64,000 bases of DNA from Oscillospiraceae bacterium (GTDB lineage Bacteria; Bacillota; Clostridia; Oscillospirales; Oscillospiraceae). A model generated the notes under the pieces. The model was given only the letters and a program-made list of their open reading frames with translations, did not search any database and was not told the origin of the DNA. Each line of letters opens with the position of its first letter. Positions within the stretch are counted from its first letter, which is position 1. The position numbers and the translations under genes are program-made. The stretch spans positions 62,001 to 126,000 of the forward strand of contig JAFTGD010000017.1 of assembly GCA_017458065.1 (NCBI GenBank). The letters are read 5' to 3'. This document shows positions 1 through 14,452 of this stretch, in pieces.

Positions 1-1
1 A

Positions 2-61
2 GATGAAAAGTTCCGCCGTGTCGGCCAGTCCGCTGTCGCGGCTTCGCTCCCGGAGGTCTGA
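2..61 (+). CDS. 3' end of an unidentified upstream gene (partial)
   Basis: The frame starting at base 2 is open to a TGA at 59-61 and encodes about 19 residues ending in VAASLPEV. The stop lies 2 nt before the ATG of the next gene, and the GGAGG ribosome binding site of that gene is inside this tail. This is the pattern of tightly packed co-oriented genes. Too little is present to name the product, and it could be a chance open frame. Confidence 0.4.
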   Translation, partial: DEKFRRVGQSAVAASLPEV

Positions 62-63
62 CG

Positions 64-720
64 ATGAAAAAACACATTGTCTGCTTCGGCGATTCCAACA
101 CCCACGGCTACTGCGCCGACCCGAACGACTGCGCCGACGGCGGCGACCGCTTCAACGAGGACGAGCGCTGGACCTGCCTGCTGCAGAAGGGTCTCGGCGA
201 GGACTATCTTGTGCTGGAAGAAGGGCTCTCCGGCCGAACCTCGGTCTTCAACGATCCGCTTCATGAGTGCATGTCGGGCCTCGACGTGATCTACTCCACC
301 CTCATGAGCCACGAGCCGGTGGATCTGCTGATCATCATGCTGGGCACCAACGATACGAAAGAGCGCCTCGGCGTCAGCGCCGCCTGCATTTCCATCGGGA
401 TGGAGCGCCTCATCATGAAGGCAAAGACCGTCATGGCCTGGCGGGACGGAAGACCGAATATTCTGGTCATCTGCCCGCCGCATATCGGCGAAGGGCTCTA
501 TCTCCGGCCGGAAGGCGACGCCATGGGCCTCGGCTGTCCCGAGAAGTCCCGCGCCCTCTCCCGGTATCTCGAACCCGTCGCCCGAAACCAGCACTGCGCC
601 TACCTTGACGCGGAGGGCGTCGCCGAGTTCAACAGGCTCGACTGCATGCACCTGACGCGCAGGGGCCACAGGCAGCTCGCGGAAAAACTCACCGCTCTGG
701 TTCCGACTCTGCTCTCCTGA
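64..720 (+). CDS. SGNH/GDSL-family hydrolase
   Basis: The product is a 218-residue single-domain serine esterase or lipase-type hydrolase. The GDSN block I is at the N-terminus (nucleophile S11 in CFGDSN), block II Gly is in GLSGRT, the GTND block III is at residues 94-97 and the DxxH block V is at D193/H196. All four catalytic blocks are therefore present. There is no signal peptide, so it is probably cytosolic; family members hydrolyse acyl or acetyl esters, often on carbohydrates. The start is preceded by GGAGG with 7-nt spacing. The stop TGA overlaps the ATG of the YesL-like gene by one base, so the two are probably translationally coupled. The substrate cannot be told from sequence. Confidence 0.85.
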   Translation: MKKHIVCFGDSNTHGYCADPNDCADGGDRFNEDERWTCLLQKGLGEDYLVLEEGLSGRTSVFNDPLHECMSGLDVIYSTLMSHEPVDLLIIMLGTNDTKERLGVSAACISIGMERLIMKAKTVMAWRDGRPNILVICPPHIGEGLYLRPEGDAMGLGCPEKSRALSRYLEPVARNQHCAYLDAEGVAEFNRLDCMHLTRRGHRQLAEKLTALVPTLLS

Positions 721-1328
721 TGGGCCGCCGATTTTTCAATCCCGAGACCGGGATCTGGCGCTTCTTCGGCTGGGTGGGCGAGATCGTCGTCCTGAGCCTG
801 CTCTGGACGCTCTGTTCCATCCCGCTGGTGACGCTCGGCTCGGCCTCGACCGCCCTCTATGACGCGGCTGCCCACAACATGCGGCGGAAGGAATCCGATC
901 TATTCCGGCGCTTTTTCGGCACCTTCCGCCGGGAGTTCAAGACCGCCTGCCCGACCACGCTCCTCTGGGGGGCGGTCGCCGGATTGATCGTCTTTCTCTA
1001 CATCCGTCTCGTAGGGATCGGGCCGGATCACCAGGTTGTGACGGCATACAGCATGGTCTTTGTCCTGCTGCTGTTTCTGCTTCTGCTGGTGCTGTGCTGG
1101 GTTTTCCCGCTCCTCTCGCGCTTCACCTTTGGCTTTGCCGAGCTGAACCGCACCGCCATCCGGATTGCGCTGGGCAATATCCTGCGCTCGGTCACCATGG
1201 CGCTGATCGTTGCGCTCGGGATCTTCGCCTGTATGCGGAATTATTTCTGCGTTTTCTTTGTCCCTGGGATCGCCGCCTGGCTCTCGACCTTTTTCATCGA
1301 ACCGGTGTTTGAAAGGTATACACAATAA
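720..1328 (+). CDS. YesL/DUF624 family integral membrane protein
   Basis: The product has 202 residues with four to five hydrophobic segments (about residues 15-45, 75-100, 105-130, 145-170 and 175-195). Its N-terminus, with the FFNPETGIWRFFGWVGE motif, is typical of the YesL family (DUF624). In Bacillota this family usually sits beside carbohydrate ABC transporters and glycan-degrading enzymes, and its molecular role is unknown. It follows the SGNH hydrolase with a one-base TGATG overlap, which fits a small carbohydrate-related operon. A terminator hairpin lies about 30 bp beyond the stop. Confidence 0.8.
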   Translation: MGRRFFNPETGIWRFFGWVGEIVVLSLLWTLCSIPLVTLGSASTALYDAAAHNMRRKESDLFRRFFGTFRREFKTACPTTLLWGAVAGLIVFLYIRLVGIGPDHQVVTAYSMVFVLLLFLLLLVLCWVFPLLSRFTFGFAELNRTAIRIALGNILRSVTMALIVALGIFACMRNYFCVFFVPGIAAWLSTFFIEPVFERYTQ

Positions 1329-1356
1329 CATTATATCGCTTTTTACCCTTTTAGAT

Positions 1357-1407
1357 TCAAACAGCCCTGCGAGTGATTTTCACCCACAGGGCTGTTTGAC
1401 TGTTTTG
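1357..1407 (+). terminator. Rho-independent terminator after the yesL-like gene
   Basis: A perfect 13-bp inverted repeat (arms 1357-1369 and 1387-1399, CAAACAGCCCTG and its complement) is followed on the + strand by a T-rich tract. It lies between the convergent yesL-like and rpoC genes. The - strand side lacks a good U-tract, so it mainly serves the rightward unit, though rpoC may also end here. Confidence 0.75.
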
Positions 1408-1458
1408 TTCGATTTGTCATCCCCGCCGGCGGCGGGGTCTGTGCGGGTTTTGGAAGGA

Positions 1459-8930
<7,472 letters not shown>

Positions 8931-8990
8931 TGGCACACTCTCCTTATTCAAGAACGCCCGGGTAAGTTGTCAAAACCTCAATCCCTTGCG

Positions 8991-9019
8991 TTGATTTTAC
9001 TTGCTGATCATGCTATACT
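8991..9019 (+). promoter_or_regulatory. Sigma-70-type promoter for the mannosyltransferase gene
   Basis: TTGATT (8991-8996), 17 nt and TATACT (9014-9019) read rightward toward the gene starting at 9168. The predicted start near 9026 lies inside the rpoB leader, so the two divergent transcripts overlap at their 5' ends. Confidence 0.65.
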
Positions 9020-9030
9020 GTTTTCAGGAT

Positions 9031-9053
9031 GGGGCAGGAGGGTTTTCTGCCCC
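9031..9053. other. GC-rich hairpin shared by two divergent leaders
   Basis: The 7-bp perfect inverted repeat GGGGCAG / CTGCCCC (arms 9031-9037 and 9047-9053) lies between the two facing promoters. It would be transcribed in both the rpoB leader and the mannosyltransferase leader. No U-tract follows, so it is not a plain terminator. Confidence 0.5.
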
Positions 9054-9071
9054 ACGCATAATGAGCAAGGT

Positions 9072-9101
9072 ATTTTAGCATCAGCGCTTGGCATTTGTCA
9101 A
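9072..9101 (-). promoter_or_regulatory. Sigma-70-type promoter of rpoBC
   Basis: On the - strand TTGACA (9096-9101) is followed after 18 nt by TAAAAT (9072-9077). This gives a predicted start near 9065 and a leader of roughly 135 nt before the rpoB ATG. It is the only good promoter seen upstream of rpoB. Confidence 0.7.
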
Positions 9102-9167
9102 GCCTTTTTTGTTAAATCTGTCTTGTGGCGGGAGAGGCGCTCCTGCCATTTTTCTTTTGAGGCGTTG

Positions 9168-10433
9168 ATGATGAGTTCTTTCCTGTCCGGGCTGTCCCGG
9201 ATTTCCGCAGATTTTTATATTGTGATTGCAGTCCTGATCCTGGAGGGGCTGCTGGCGCTCTGGCTGCTTCACCGCTCCGGCATGCTGAAGACGCGGGCCG
9301 CCCGGATCGTGAGCGTGCTTCTGCTGGCGCTGGCCCTCGGGCTTCGGGCCGCCGCCTTCGATTATGCCACGCTGGACTATCTGAACTTTCTCTCCCGGTG
9401 GGTGGACTTTTTCCGCCAGTACGGGGGCTTCCGGGCGCTGCGCCATCCCATCGGCAACTATAATATTCCCTATCTGTACTTTCTGGCGCTGTTCTCCGTG
9501 CTGCCGGTGGACGACCTGTACCTCATCAAGCTCCTGAGCACGCTGTCGGACCTCCTCCTCGCCTGGGGCGTGCTGCTGCTCTGCAGCCGCTTCACCAAAA
9601 GCCGGACAAGGCTTCTTGCGGCCTTCTTCGTGACGCTCTTTCTCCCGACGGTGGTTCTCAACAGCGCGGTGTGGGGCCAGTGCGACAGCCTCTACGTCGC
9701 CCCGCTTCTGCTGGGGGTCTACTGCGCCATGTCCGACCGGCCCTGGACCTCCATCATCCTCGCCGCCGTCGCCTTCGGCTTCAAGCTGCAGGCGGTATTC
9801 ATCCTCCCGGTCTACCCCGTCTTTCTCATGAGCGGGAAGCTTGGCTGGAAGCACCTGCCCGCCTTCCTGGGGACCTATCTGCTGCTGGTTCTGCCGGCGG
9901 TCTGCTTCGGACGGCCGCTGTGGGAGACGGTCACGCTGTACTTCAATCAGACCGGCAGCATCGGCAGCGGGCTCAACTACAACTCCCCTTCCGTGTTCGC
10001 GGTTTTCACCGATATCAAAAACCAGTCCGCCGCCGCGGTGACCGGCATTGTCCTGGCTTTTTTCTACATGCTGAATCTGCTGGCGGTCGCCTGGGTCAAC
10101 CGCAAACGCCTGAACGACCGGGCCGTCCTCGCCCTGTGTCTGCTCTTTGCCATCGGCATTCCCTTCCTGCTGCCGCACATGCACGAACGGTACTTCTACG
10201 GGGCGGACATTCTCTCGCTGGTACTGGCCTTCTCCTTCCCGCTCTACTTCCCCACGGCGCTGCTGGTGCAGTTCGCTTCCCTGCTCGGTTACCACGCCTA
10301 TCTGAAGATGCGCTATCTGCTGCTGATGAACTACGGCGCCGCGGCGCTGATCGTTGCCTTCGCGCTGTCCCTCGTCTGCTTCCTCAGCGCGCTGCGCGAG
10401 GCCGCTCAGAAGGGGCGGAAACGCAAAACGTGA
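9168..10433 (+). CDS. Membrane mannosyltransferase, Gpi18-related (GT-C type)
   Basis: The product is an integral membrane protein of about 421 residues with some ten hydrophobic segments. It shows the HMHERYFYGADILSL motif near residue 340 and the WGQCDSLY motif, both typical of the COG5542 Gpi18-like glycosyltransferases. These are predicted to move a sugar from a lipid carrier on the outer face of the membrane. Two adjacent ATGs (9168, 9171) follow a GAGG at 9159-9162; 9171 has the better spacing (8 nt). The gene is divergent from rpoB and is read from the promoter at 8991-9019. The acceptor and sugar are unknown. Confidence 0.75.
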   Translation: MMSSFLSGLSRISADFYIVIAVLILEGLLALWLLHRSGMLKTRAARIVSVLLLALALGLRAAAFDYATLDYLNFLSRWVDFFRQYGGFRALRHPIGNYNIPYLYFLALFSVLPVDDLYLIKLLSTLSDLLLAWGVLLLCSRFTKSRTRLLAAFFVTLFLPTVVLNSAVWGQCDSLYVAPLLLGVYCAMSDRPWTSIILAAVAFGFKLQAVFILPVYPVFLMSGKLGWKHLPAFLGTYLLLVLPAVCFGRPLWETVTLYFNQTGSIGSGLNYNSPSVFAVFTDIKNQSAAAVTGIVLAFFYMLNLLAVAWVNRKRLNDRAVLALCLLFAIGIPFLLPHMHERYFYGADILSLVLAFSFPLYFPTALLVQFASLLGYHAYLKMRYLLLMNYGAAALIVAFALSLVCFLSALREAAQKGRKRKT

Positions 10434-10443
10434 AAATTCCTTC

Positions 10444-10472
10444 TTGACAAGCGCCCCTCTCGTGTGTATAAT
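10444..10472 (+). promoter_or_regulatory. Consensus promoter of the tRNA-Leu gene
   Basis: A perfect TTGACA (10444-10449), 17-nt spacer and perfect TATAAT (10467-10472) lie 23 nt upstream of the tRNA. This is the strongest promoter match in the window and is typical of stable RNA genes. Confidence 0.85.
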
Positions 10473-10495
10473 TGCTTTTGCCTTTAGGGGCAGAT

Positions 10496-10580
10496 GCGAG
10501 AGTGCTGGAATAGGTAGACAGGCACGTTTGAGGTGCGTGTGTCAACCGACGTGTGAGTTCAAGTCTCATCTCTCGCACCA
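10496..10580 (+). tRNA. tRNA-Leu (anticodon GAG), with encoded CCA
   Basis: This is an 85-nt class II tRNA. The acceptor stem pairs GCGAGAG (10496-10502) with CTCTCGC (10570-10576), then comes discriminator A and encoded CCA (10578-10580). The anticodon arm is CACGT/GCGTG (10523-10527/10535-10539) around a TTGAGGT loop, placing anticodon GAG at 10530-10532 for Leu CUC/CUU codons. The 3' 25 nt are also the prophage attachment core, and the gene stays intact because the integrated copy keeps the whole sequence. Confidence 0.93.
10556..10580 (+). other. attL core (tRNA-Leu 3' end)
   Basis: The 25 nt starting AGTTCAAG and ending CGCACCA are repeated exactly at 53625-53649. Homology stops on both sides: the preceding base differs (G here, A at attR), and CCA is followed by TAAC here but AAAA at attR. 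The core covers the T-arm and acceptor 3' strand, a standard target for tyrosine integrases. Confidence 0.92.
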
Positions 10581-10584
10581 TAAC

Positions 10585-10623
10585 AAAAAGTACGGAAAGT
10601 TCAAACTTCCCGTACTTTTTTCT
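10585..10623 (+). terminator. Phage-borne terminator now serving the tRNA
   Basis: The stem AAAAAGTACGG... / ...CCGTACTTTTT (10585-10601 and 10604-10620, one mismatch) is followed by a T-run. It starts 5 nt after the tRNA CCA. Because it lies just inside attL it came with the phage, replacing the host terminator that is now at 53650-53684. Confidence 0.8.
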
Positions 10624-10727
10624 TGTTTACCCGTACTTTTTAGACCGATTTGTTCCAAATCCCGTCACTTGATTTCTCTGTCTGTGACGCCAAAAATCAC
10701 ATTGTGATGGCAAGATAACCGGTCATT

Positions 10728-10748
10728 TTACTAACGAAATTACTAACG
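10728..10748. repeat. Integrase arm-type repeats near attL
   Basis: Two copies of TTACTAACG separated by AAA lie about 150 bp inside attL. The same 21-bp block occurs at 53556-53576 near attR. Paired 9-mers placed symmetrically inside both prophage ends are what arm-binding sites of a lambda-type integrase look like. Short inverted repeats also occur between here and attL (CGTCAC/GTGACG; TCACATTGTGA), which could bind Xis- or IHF-like factors. The assignment is inferred. Confidence 0.6.
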
Positions 10749-10754
10749 CCGGAA

Positions 10755-11234
10755 TCAGAAGATCGTTACCGCGTTGACGCCGATATAGCTCTCCGCAGCG
10801 CCGGTGATCAGCGCGTCCAGATCAGCGCCGCCCGCGACGATCAGTGCCTTTGTCGGCTCGTCCAGTTTCAGTTTGACCAGGCGCAGCAGTTCCTCGTGCA
10901 GGTATTTGATCTGTTCGTCCGTGAGCTTCCCGCCGTCACTCGCTTTCTTCCAGTAATTGACGACGGTCTGCTGCAATTCCCCGACGGTCTGCCTCGTTAC
11001 ATCAAACAGCAGTCCCATCGCCTTAGACGTATTGCTCAGGGACTTCTCTTTCCCGATATTGCTGAGGACCCAGGTCCCCGCGACCAGGATCACGGATTCC
11101 AGGAACCGTGCTACCACGGTCACGGCCTGCTCCACCGCAACGCCCGCCACGCTGTCCGGATCCACCGCGAAGTTGCATCCGCACAGCACGAAGACCATCG
11201 CCAGCGCCATCAGCAGCACAAGGATCTTTTTCAT
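10755..11234 (-). CDS. Phage lipoprotein, possible lysis-module protein
   Basis: The product has 159 residues with a lipoprotein signal peptide: KK, a hydrophobic stretch and an LCGC lipobox at about residue 19. The rest has one more hydrophobic segment (about residues 38-60) and a helical, charged C-terminal half. The layout loosely resembles LLH-type phage holins, but I cannot assign it firmly. The ATG at 11234 has GAGGAGG 9 nt upstream, so a longer N-terminal extension to 11360 is rejected because it overlaps another small gene. It is the last gene of the late operon, next to the endolysin and holin-like genes. Confidence 0.6.
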   Translation of the reverse strand: MKKILVLLMALAMVFVLCGCNFAVDPDSVAGVAVEQAVTVVARFLESVILVAGTWVLSNIGKEKSLSNTSKAMGLLFDVTRQTVGELQQTVVNYWKKASDGGKLTDEQIKYLHEELLRLVKLKLDEPTKALIVAGGADLDALITGAAESYIGVNAVTIF

Positions 11235-11235
11235 C

Positions 11236-11385
11236 TTACTCTTCCTCCTCGTAGTCGAGTTTCTCCATCTTCCTGATGTTCTCCTCTCCGAACGCCTGAA
11301 TGCACTCGGAGAAGCTTGCGCAGAGCGCGTTGTACTCTTTCCCGTCATCCAGTGTGACAATGTACCGCTCTTTCTTCTCGATCAT
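11236..11385 (-). CDS. Small phage protein of 49 residues
   Basis: The frame reads MIEKKERYIVTLDDG and ends with DYEEEE. It starts at an ATG with GGAG upstream (GAGAGGAGAATTACC-ATG), and its end carries the ribosome binding site of the following lipoprotein gene, whose ATG is 1 nt beyond its stop. The product is acidic and hydrophilic, with no recognised domain. It is packed between the holin-like and lipoprotein genes. Confidence 0.6.
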   Translation of the reverse strand: MIEKKERYIVTLDDGKEYNALCASFSECIQAFGEENIRKMEKLDYEEEE

Positions 11386-11398
11386 GGTAATTCTCCTC

Positions 11399-11677
11399 TC
11401 AATCCAGCTGGTCATGCGCCATCTGGTTAATGTACTTGTCCAGCTTGTCCTTTGCGTCCGGGACCGTGTGGTTGCAGCCGAGCTGTTGCAGCCCGTCGAG
11501 GCAGGCCCGCATGGAATAAACCATGAGTGTCTGTTCCCGCTTGATCGCCTTGATGTCCTCGTCCTGCGACTTCTGGTGCTTCACAAGGTCATAGATCTTG
11601 TTGTAGTACCGCGCAAACGCGATGATCGCCGCGACCAGCGCAGCCGCCGTGATGATCGTCTGAGACGTGATCGTCAT
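11399..11677 (-). CDS. Holin-like small membrane protein
   Basis: The product has about 92 residues: one N-terminal transmembrane helix (TIITAAALVAAIIAFARYY) followed by a charged helical region (KHQKSQDEDIKAIKREQT). This organisation is widespread downstream of endolysins in Bacillota phages and resembles XhlA/BhlA-type holin components. The ATG at 11677 overlaps the endolysin stop as ATGA. A start 8 codons upstream is possible but would lengthen the overlap. Pore formation is inferred from position and topology only. Confidence 0.6.
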   Translation of the reverse strand: MTITSQTIITAAALVAAIIAFARYYNKIYDLVKHQKSQDEDIKAIKREQTLMVYSMRACLDGLQQLGCNHTVPDAKDKLDKYINQMAHDQLD

Positions 11678-12486
11678 GTCGACACCCCCAGACTTCGCCA
11701 TGTCATCGGCCCCGCGATCCCGTCCGTGTCCAGACCGTTCTCGCCCTGGTAAGCCATCGTCATGACCCGCAGCCGCTCGTCGAACGTCTCCGGTTTCACA
11801 TAACAGTCGTACCCAAGCGCCGTCAGGATCCTGCGCAGCACCGCGACGTCGAATCCGGTCATCCCCCTCTGGATCGTCCGGGGAGGCCAGTTGTCCGTCG
11901 CGTCTCTGTAAAACGGAGCGGAGACAGTTTCCTCAGCCTCTCCCTCGTCCTCAGAATTGACCGCTGTGCTCTTTCCCGCGAACTGCCGGTATATTTCCAT
12001 GCCCAACGCCGCACGTCGCGCACAGGCGGAAACAGACTGGTCTGCCGGTCTTTCAAATTTCAGGACAAACGCGTCCGACATCTCGCTGATTGTCCCGTTT
12101 CCGTTCAGGGTCGTCAGTACGGACGAATACTCGCCCTGGTGCAGCTCTCCCCAGAGCCAGTCCACCTGCAGCGCCTCGTCCCCGATGGATCTTTTGGATG
12201 AGGCGTGCCAGTCATACAGTCCCTCTTTCCGGGAATAATAGGTCCACTGGCAGAGCCCGTATCCGCCTCCGCCCGGTCCCTTCCTGGTGAAGTCATACCG
12301 GGAGATACTCCCGTTGTCCACCTGCTGCGTGTATTGCAGGGACTTCTGATAACCGGTTCCGAAATCGCCCTGCAACCGATAAGAAATGCAGTTGCTCTCC
12401 GCTTCCATATTCCCCATGATCGCAGCCGCAGCGTTATCGGAGAAGCCCTTCTGTTTCAGAAGCGCCCAGATATTCGCTTTGCTCAT
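11674..12486 (-). CDS. Endolysin: phage tail lysozyme domain plus peptidoglycan-binding domain
   Basis: This 270-residue cell-wall hydrolase has an N-terminal domain (about 1-150) that fits the phage tail-lysozyme family (PF18013-like). It includes AIMGNMEAESN with candidate catalytic glutamates at 28 and 30, and GYGLCQWTYYSRKEGLYDW. An acidic linker (about 175-190) leads to a C-terminal PG_binding_1 repeat (about 205-268; LRRILTALGYD... TDGIAGPMTWRSLG). There is no signal peptide, so export would depend on the holin-like protein encoded next. Confidence 0.85.
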   Translation of the reverse strand: MSKANIWALLKQKGFSDNAAAAIMGNMEAESNCISYRLQGDFGTGYQKSLQYTQQVDNGSISRYDFTRKGPGGGGYGLCQWTYYSRKEGLYDWHASSKRSIGDEALQVDWLWGELHQGEYSSVLTTLNGNGTISEMSDAFVLKFERPADQSVSACARRAALGMEIYRQFAGKSTAVNSEDEGEAEETVSAPFYRDATDNWPPRTIQRGMTGFDVAVLRRILTALGYDCYVKPETFDERLRVMTMAYQGENGLDTDGIAGPMTWRSLGVST

Positions 12487-12641
12487 TAGTCGTAATCCTC
12501 CATATCTGCCCCTGCGAGTACGTCCATCCGGTTGAGCATCTGTTCGCAGAGGCTGTTGAGAATCTGGTCATTCTCCTCGCGGAGGAGATCTTTCAGATGA
12601 AGAATCCCCTCCACGATCTGAGCCCTCTTCTCAGGACTCAT
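12486..12641 (-). CDS. Small phage protein (51 residues)
   Basis: The frame starts MSPEKRAQIVEGILHLKDLL and is mostly helical and acidic, ending in MEDYD. Its ATG at 12641 lies inside the end of the upstream 36-codon gene (11-nt overlap), and its stop overlaps the endolysin start. It is unrecognised. A longer frame to 12695 exists but lacks a better start signal. Confidence 0.45.
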   Translation of the reverse strand: MSPEKRAQIVEGILHLKDLLREENDQILNSLCEQMLNRMDVLAGADMEDYD

Positions 12642-12741
12642 CGGCGTCAAGCAGCTCTTTGACCGCCGCTCTCCACCGCTCCGGCACTTCCTCAAGAGTC
12701 ATGCCGCCTGCTTTGATCTTCCGGTAATATACCTTCGCCAT
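12631..12741 (-). CDS. CD1375-family small phage protein
   Basis: The product has 36 residues and begins MAKVYYRKIKAGGMTLEEV, followed by PERWRAAVKELL. This matches the pattern of the CD1375 family found in tail and lysis regions of clostridial phages (MAKvYxrlI...G..ti.dVP..wr..V..lL). The function is unknown. A GAGG lies just before the ATG. Confidence 0.65.
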   Translation of the reverse strand: MAKVYYRKIKAGGMTLEEVPERWRAAVKELLDADES

Positions 12742-12745
12742 GATT

Positions 12746-13063
12746 TCAACCTCCGATCAGTTCCGCCAGCTCAATGAGGGCGTCTGCCTGCTCCGTGAGC
12801 TGTTCCTGCTGCTCCGCGATCCGCATCCGCAGCACTTCGATCTCCGACGGTTCCACCGGAACGGGTTCCGGAATGTCCGCCTCGATCTCCGCTCTGCTCC
12901 TGGACACAACATGCCCGTCGCGGTACTTGTAGATGGGAACGCCGTGTTCCTCCGTGATGGGATCCCCGATGGTTTCCTGGACCTGATACCATCCGGTATT
13001 CCCGCTCATGTCATTGGGATTGTAGGCCGTGATCCGGTCAGAGCCGTCTACATAAACAAACAT
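12746..13063 (-). CDS. Phage tail-associated protein (XkdW-like position)
   Basis: The product has 105 residues and starts MFVYVDGSDRITAYNPNDMSG. A proline-rich hinge (PEPVPVEP) leads to a C-terminal helix with heptad character (EVLRMRIAEQQEQLTEQADAL). Short proteins of this layout often sit after fiber or baseplate genes in Bacillota phages. Its ATG shares a base with the stop of the reverse transcriptase gene, and its AAGGAG site is inside that gene's end. Confidence 0.5.
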   Translation of the reverse strand: MFVYVDGSDRITAYNPNDMSGNTGWYQVQETIGDPITEEHGVPIYKYRDGHVVSRSRAEIEADIPEPVPVEPSEIEVLRMRIAEQQEQLTEQADALIELAELIGG

Positions 13064-14214
13064 TAAAATTTCTCCTTTCGGTTGATTTTCGTGCCGTAGC
13101 CGAACAGCTCATGAAAGAGCTTGTCCATGCTGCGCACGGTCTTATGACTGTTGTAGTCCTTCAGGATATACCCGCGATACGAATTGTGCGCACAGGTGAT
13201 CTGCTCCTGCCCGAGAAGCCCCGCGTCAAGGAAGCGCCGGAACTTCTTCAGCTTTCGCCGGTGCCGCACGGTGTTGATCTTGCAGGGCTTGACGATAACC
13301 TTTCCGGTCTCGGTCAGGTAGTACAGTCCCTTCATGTACGGGAAGCCGTGCGACAGCTTCACAACCTGCGTCTTCTTCCGGTTCAGCTTGATTCCCTTCA
13401 TCCTGCACAGCCGGTCGATTTCTTCCAGACAGTGCCACAGATATTCCTTGCTCTCATGGATGAGATAGCAATCATCCATGTAGCAGCCGTATTCCTTCAC
13501 GCGCAGGACCTCTTTGATATAGTGATCGATGCTGCTGCGGTAGGAGACGGCGAGGATCTGCGATACCTGGCTCCCGATTCCTAAAGACTTCTCTCCAAAC
13601 GGTTCGATGAAATACCGGCAGAGCGCGAAGATTCTCTTATCCTCGAAAGCCCTGTACAGGATATCGTAGACAGGCCCGTGCATGATGTTGTCGAAGTAAC
13701 CGCTGAAATCCATCAGCAGCACATACCCGGCGTTGCTGCCGGTTCTCCTGTAATACTGGTGAAGATGCTGCTTCAGCCGGTCTCTGGCAAAGGAAATGCC
13801 CTTGCCTTCCAGACTCGCGCCGTTATCGTATATCAGGCTCCTGCTGAGGACCGGGACAAGGGCGTTGTCGCACAGAGACCGCTGCGCGACACGTTCCTTG
13901 AAGTGAACGGACTTGATGTGCCGTTTCTTTCCGCGCTCTACAAGGTCGAATTCAATAAAGCCCATCGTCACGTCCTGCCCAGCCAGAAGCATCTGACAGA
14001 GCTGCACGACGTTCCGAAGCCAGCTCATGAAATACCGCTGCACCGATGCCTTCCATCGTATGGATTTCCCGGACAGTCTCGCCGCCCGGAAGAGCGCGTT
14101 GCAGGTACAGAGGTTCTCGTAGTTGTCATACTGCGCTATGGCAGCGCGCCGCTTTTCCTCGCGTCTCCGCTTTCGCCGTTCATAGCGCCGTTGGTGTCTT
14201 TCTGCGCTGGTCAT
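13063..14214 (-). CDS. Reverse transcriptase of a diversity-generating retroelement
   Basis: This 383-residue RNA-directed DNA polymerase copies the TR transcript into mutagenised cDNA. It has a basic N-terminus, motif A with D169 and D175 (LLMDFSGYFDN), a DGR-type motif 4 (GIGSQVSQILA, residues 212-222, with SQ where group II intron RTs have SP) and the YMDD active site at 245-248. There is no maturase or endonuclease domain, as expected for DGRs. The adjacent TR, Avd-like gene and VR-bearing target confirm the assignment. The ATG at 14214 has only a weak ribosome binding site. The stop overlaps the next late gene by one base. Confidence 0.95.
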   Translation of the reverse strand: MTSAERHQRRYERRKRRREEKRRAAIAQYDNYENLCTCNALFRAARLSGKSIRWKASVQRYFMSWLRNVVQLCQMLLAGQDVTMGFIEFDLVERGKKRHIKSVHFKERVAQRSLCDNALVPVLSRSLIYDNGASLEGKGISFARDRLKQHLHQYYRRTGSNAGYVLLMDFSGYFDNIMHGPVYDILYRAFEDKRIFALCRYFIEPFGEKSLGIGSQVSQILAVSYRSSIDHYIKEVLRVKEYGCYMDDCYLIHESKEYLWHCLEEIDRLCRMKGIKLNRKKTQVVKLSHGFPYMKGLYYLTETGKVIVKPCKINTVRHRRKLKKFRRFLDAGLLGQEQITCAHNSYRGYILKDYNSHKTVRSMDKLFHELFGYGTKINRKEKF

Positions 14215-14273
14215 ATAAAAATTTGGTACAGAGTACGGGACTTATTATAGAGTGACGTTCTACCCGCTTAGCA

Positions 14274-14345
14274 TCAGAGCATGAAAACAGGCTGTTCACG
14301 GACCTGTCCATGCAAGCAGCGTCCGCCCCTTGCATCACCGTACAT
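14274..14345 (-). CDS. Candidate 23-residue ORF between TR and RT
   Basis: An ATG at 14345 follows a strong AAAGGAGGG site with about 6-nt spacing. The frame runs 24 codons to TGA, starting MYGDARGGRCLHG. It lies in the DGR RNA region between the template repeat and the reverse transcriptase, about 60 nt before the RT start, which itself lacks a good ribosome binding site. It could be a leader peptide for RT translation, or the sequence could matter only as RNA. Confidence 0.35.
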   Translation of the reverse strand: MYGDARGGRCLHGQVREQPVFML

Positions 14346-14415
14346 ATTTACCCTCCTTTTTCTCAAAAGGTTCAGGGAAGGTTACCGGCTCCTTCCATAA
14401 TGAGGCACGGATTTC

Positions 14416-14430
14416 AGCCCGCGCAGGGCT
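14416..14430. other. Short hairpin downstream of TR
   Basis: The arms AGCCC and GGGCT enclose a 5-nt loop. It ends exactly 22 nt from the end of the TR, the same distance as the larger hairpin beyond VR. It is short enough to be chance. Confidence 0.3.
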
Positions 14431-14452
14431 TACTTTGACTGGCCGATACTGT

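Noticed and set aside
13063-14214. RT as a group II intron maturase or a retron RT
   Set aside because: No maturase or HNH domain and no intron ends; motif 4 has the DGR-type SQ, and TR/VR are present.
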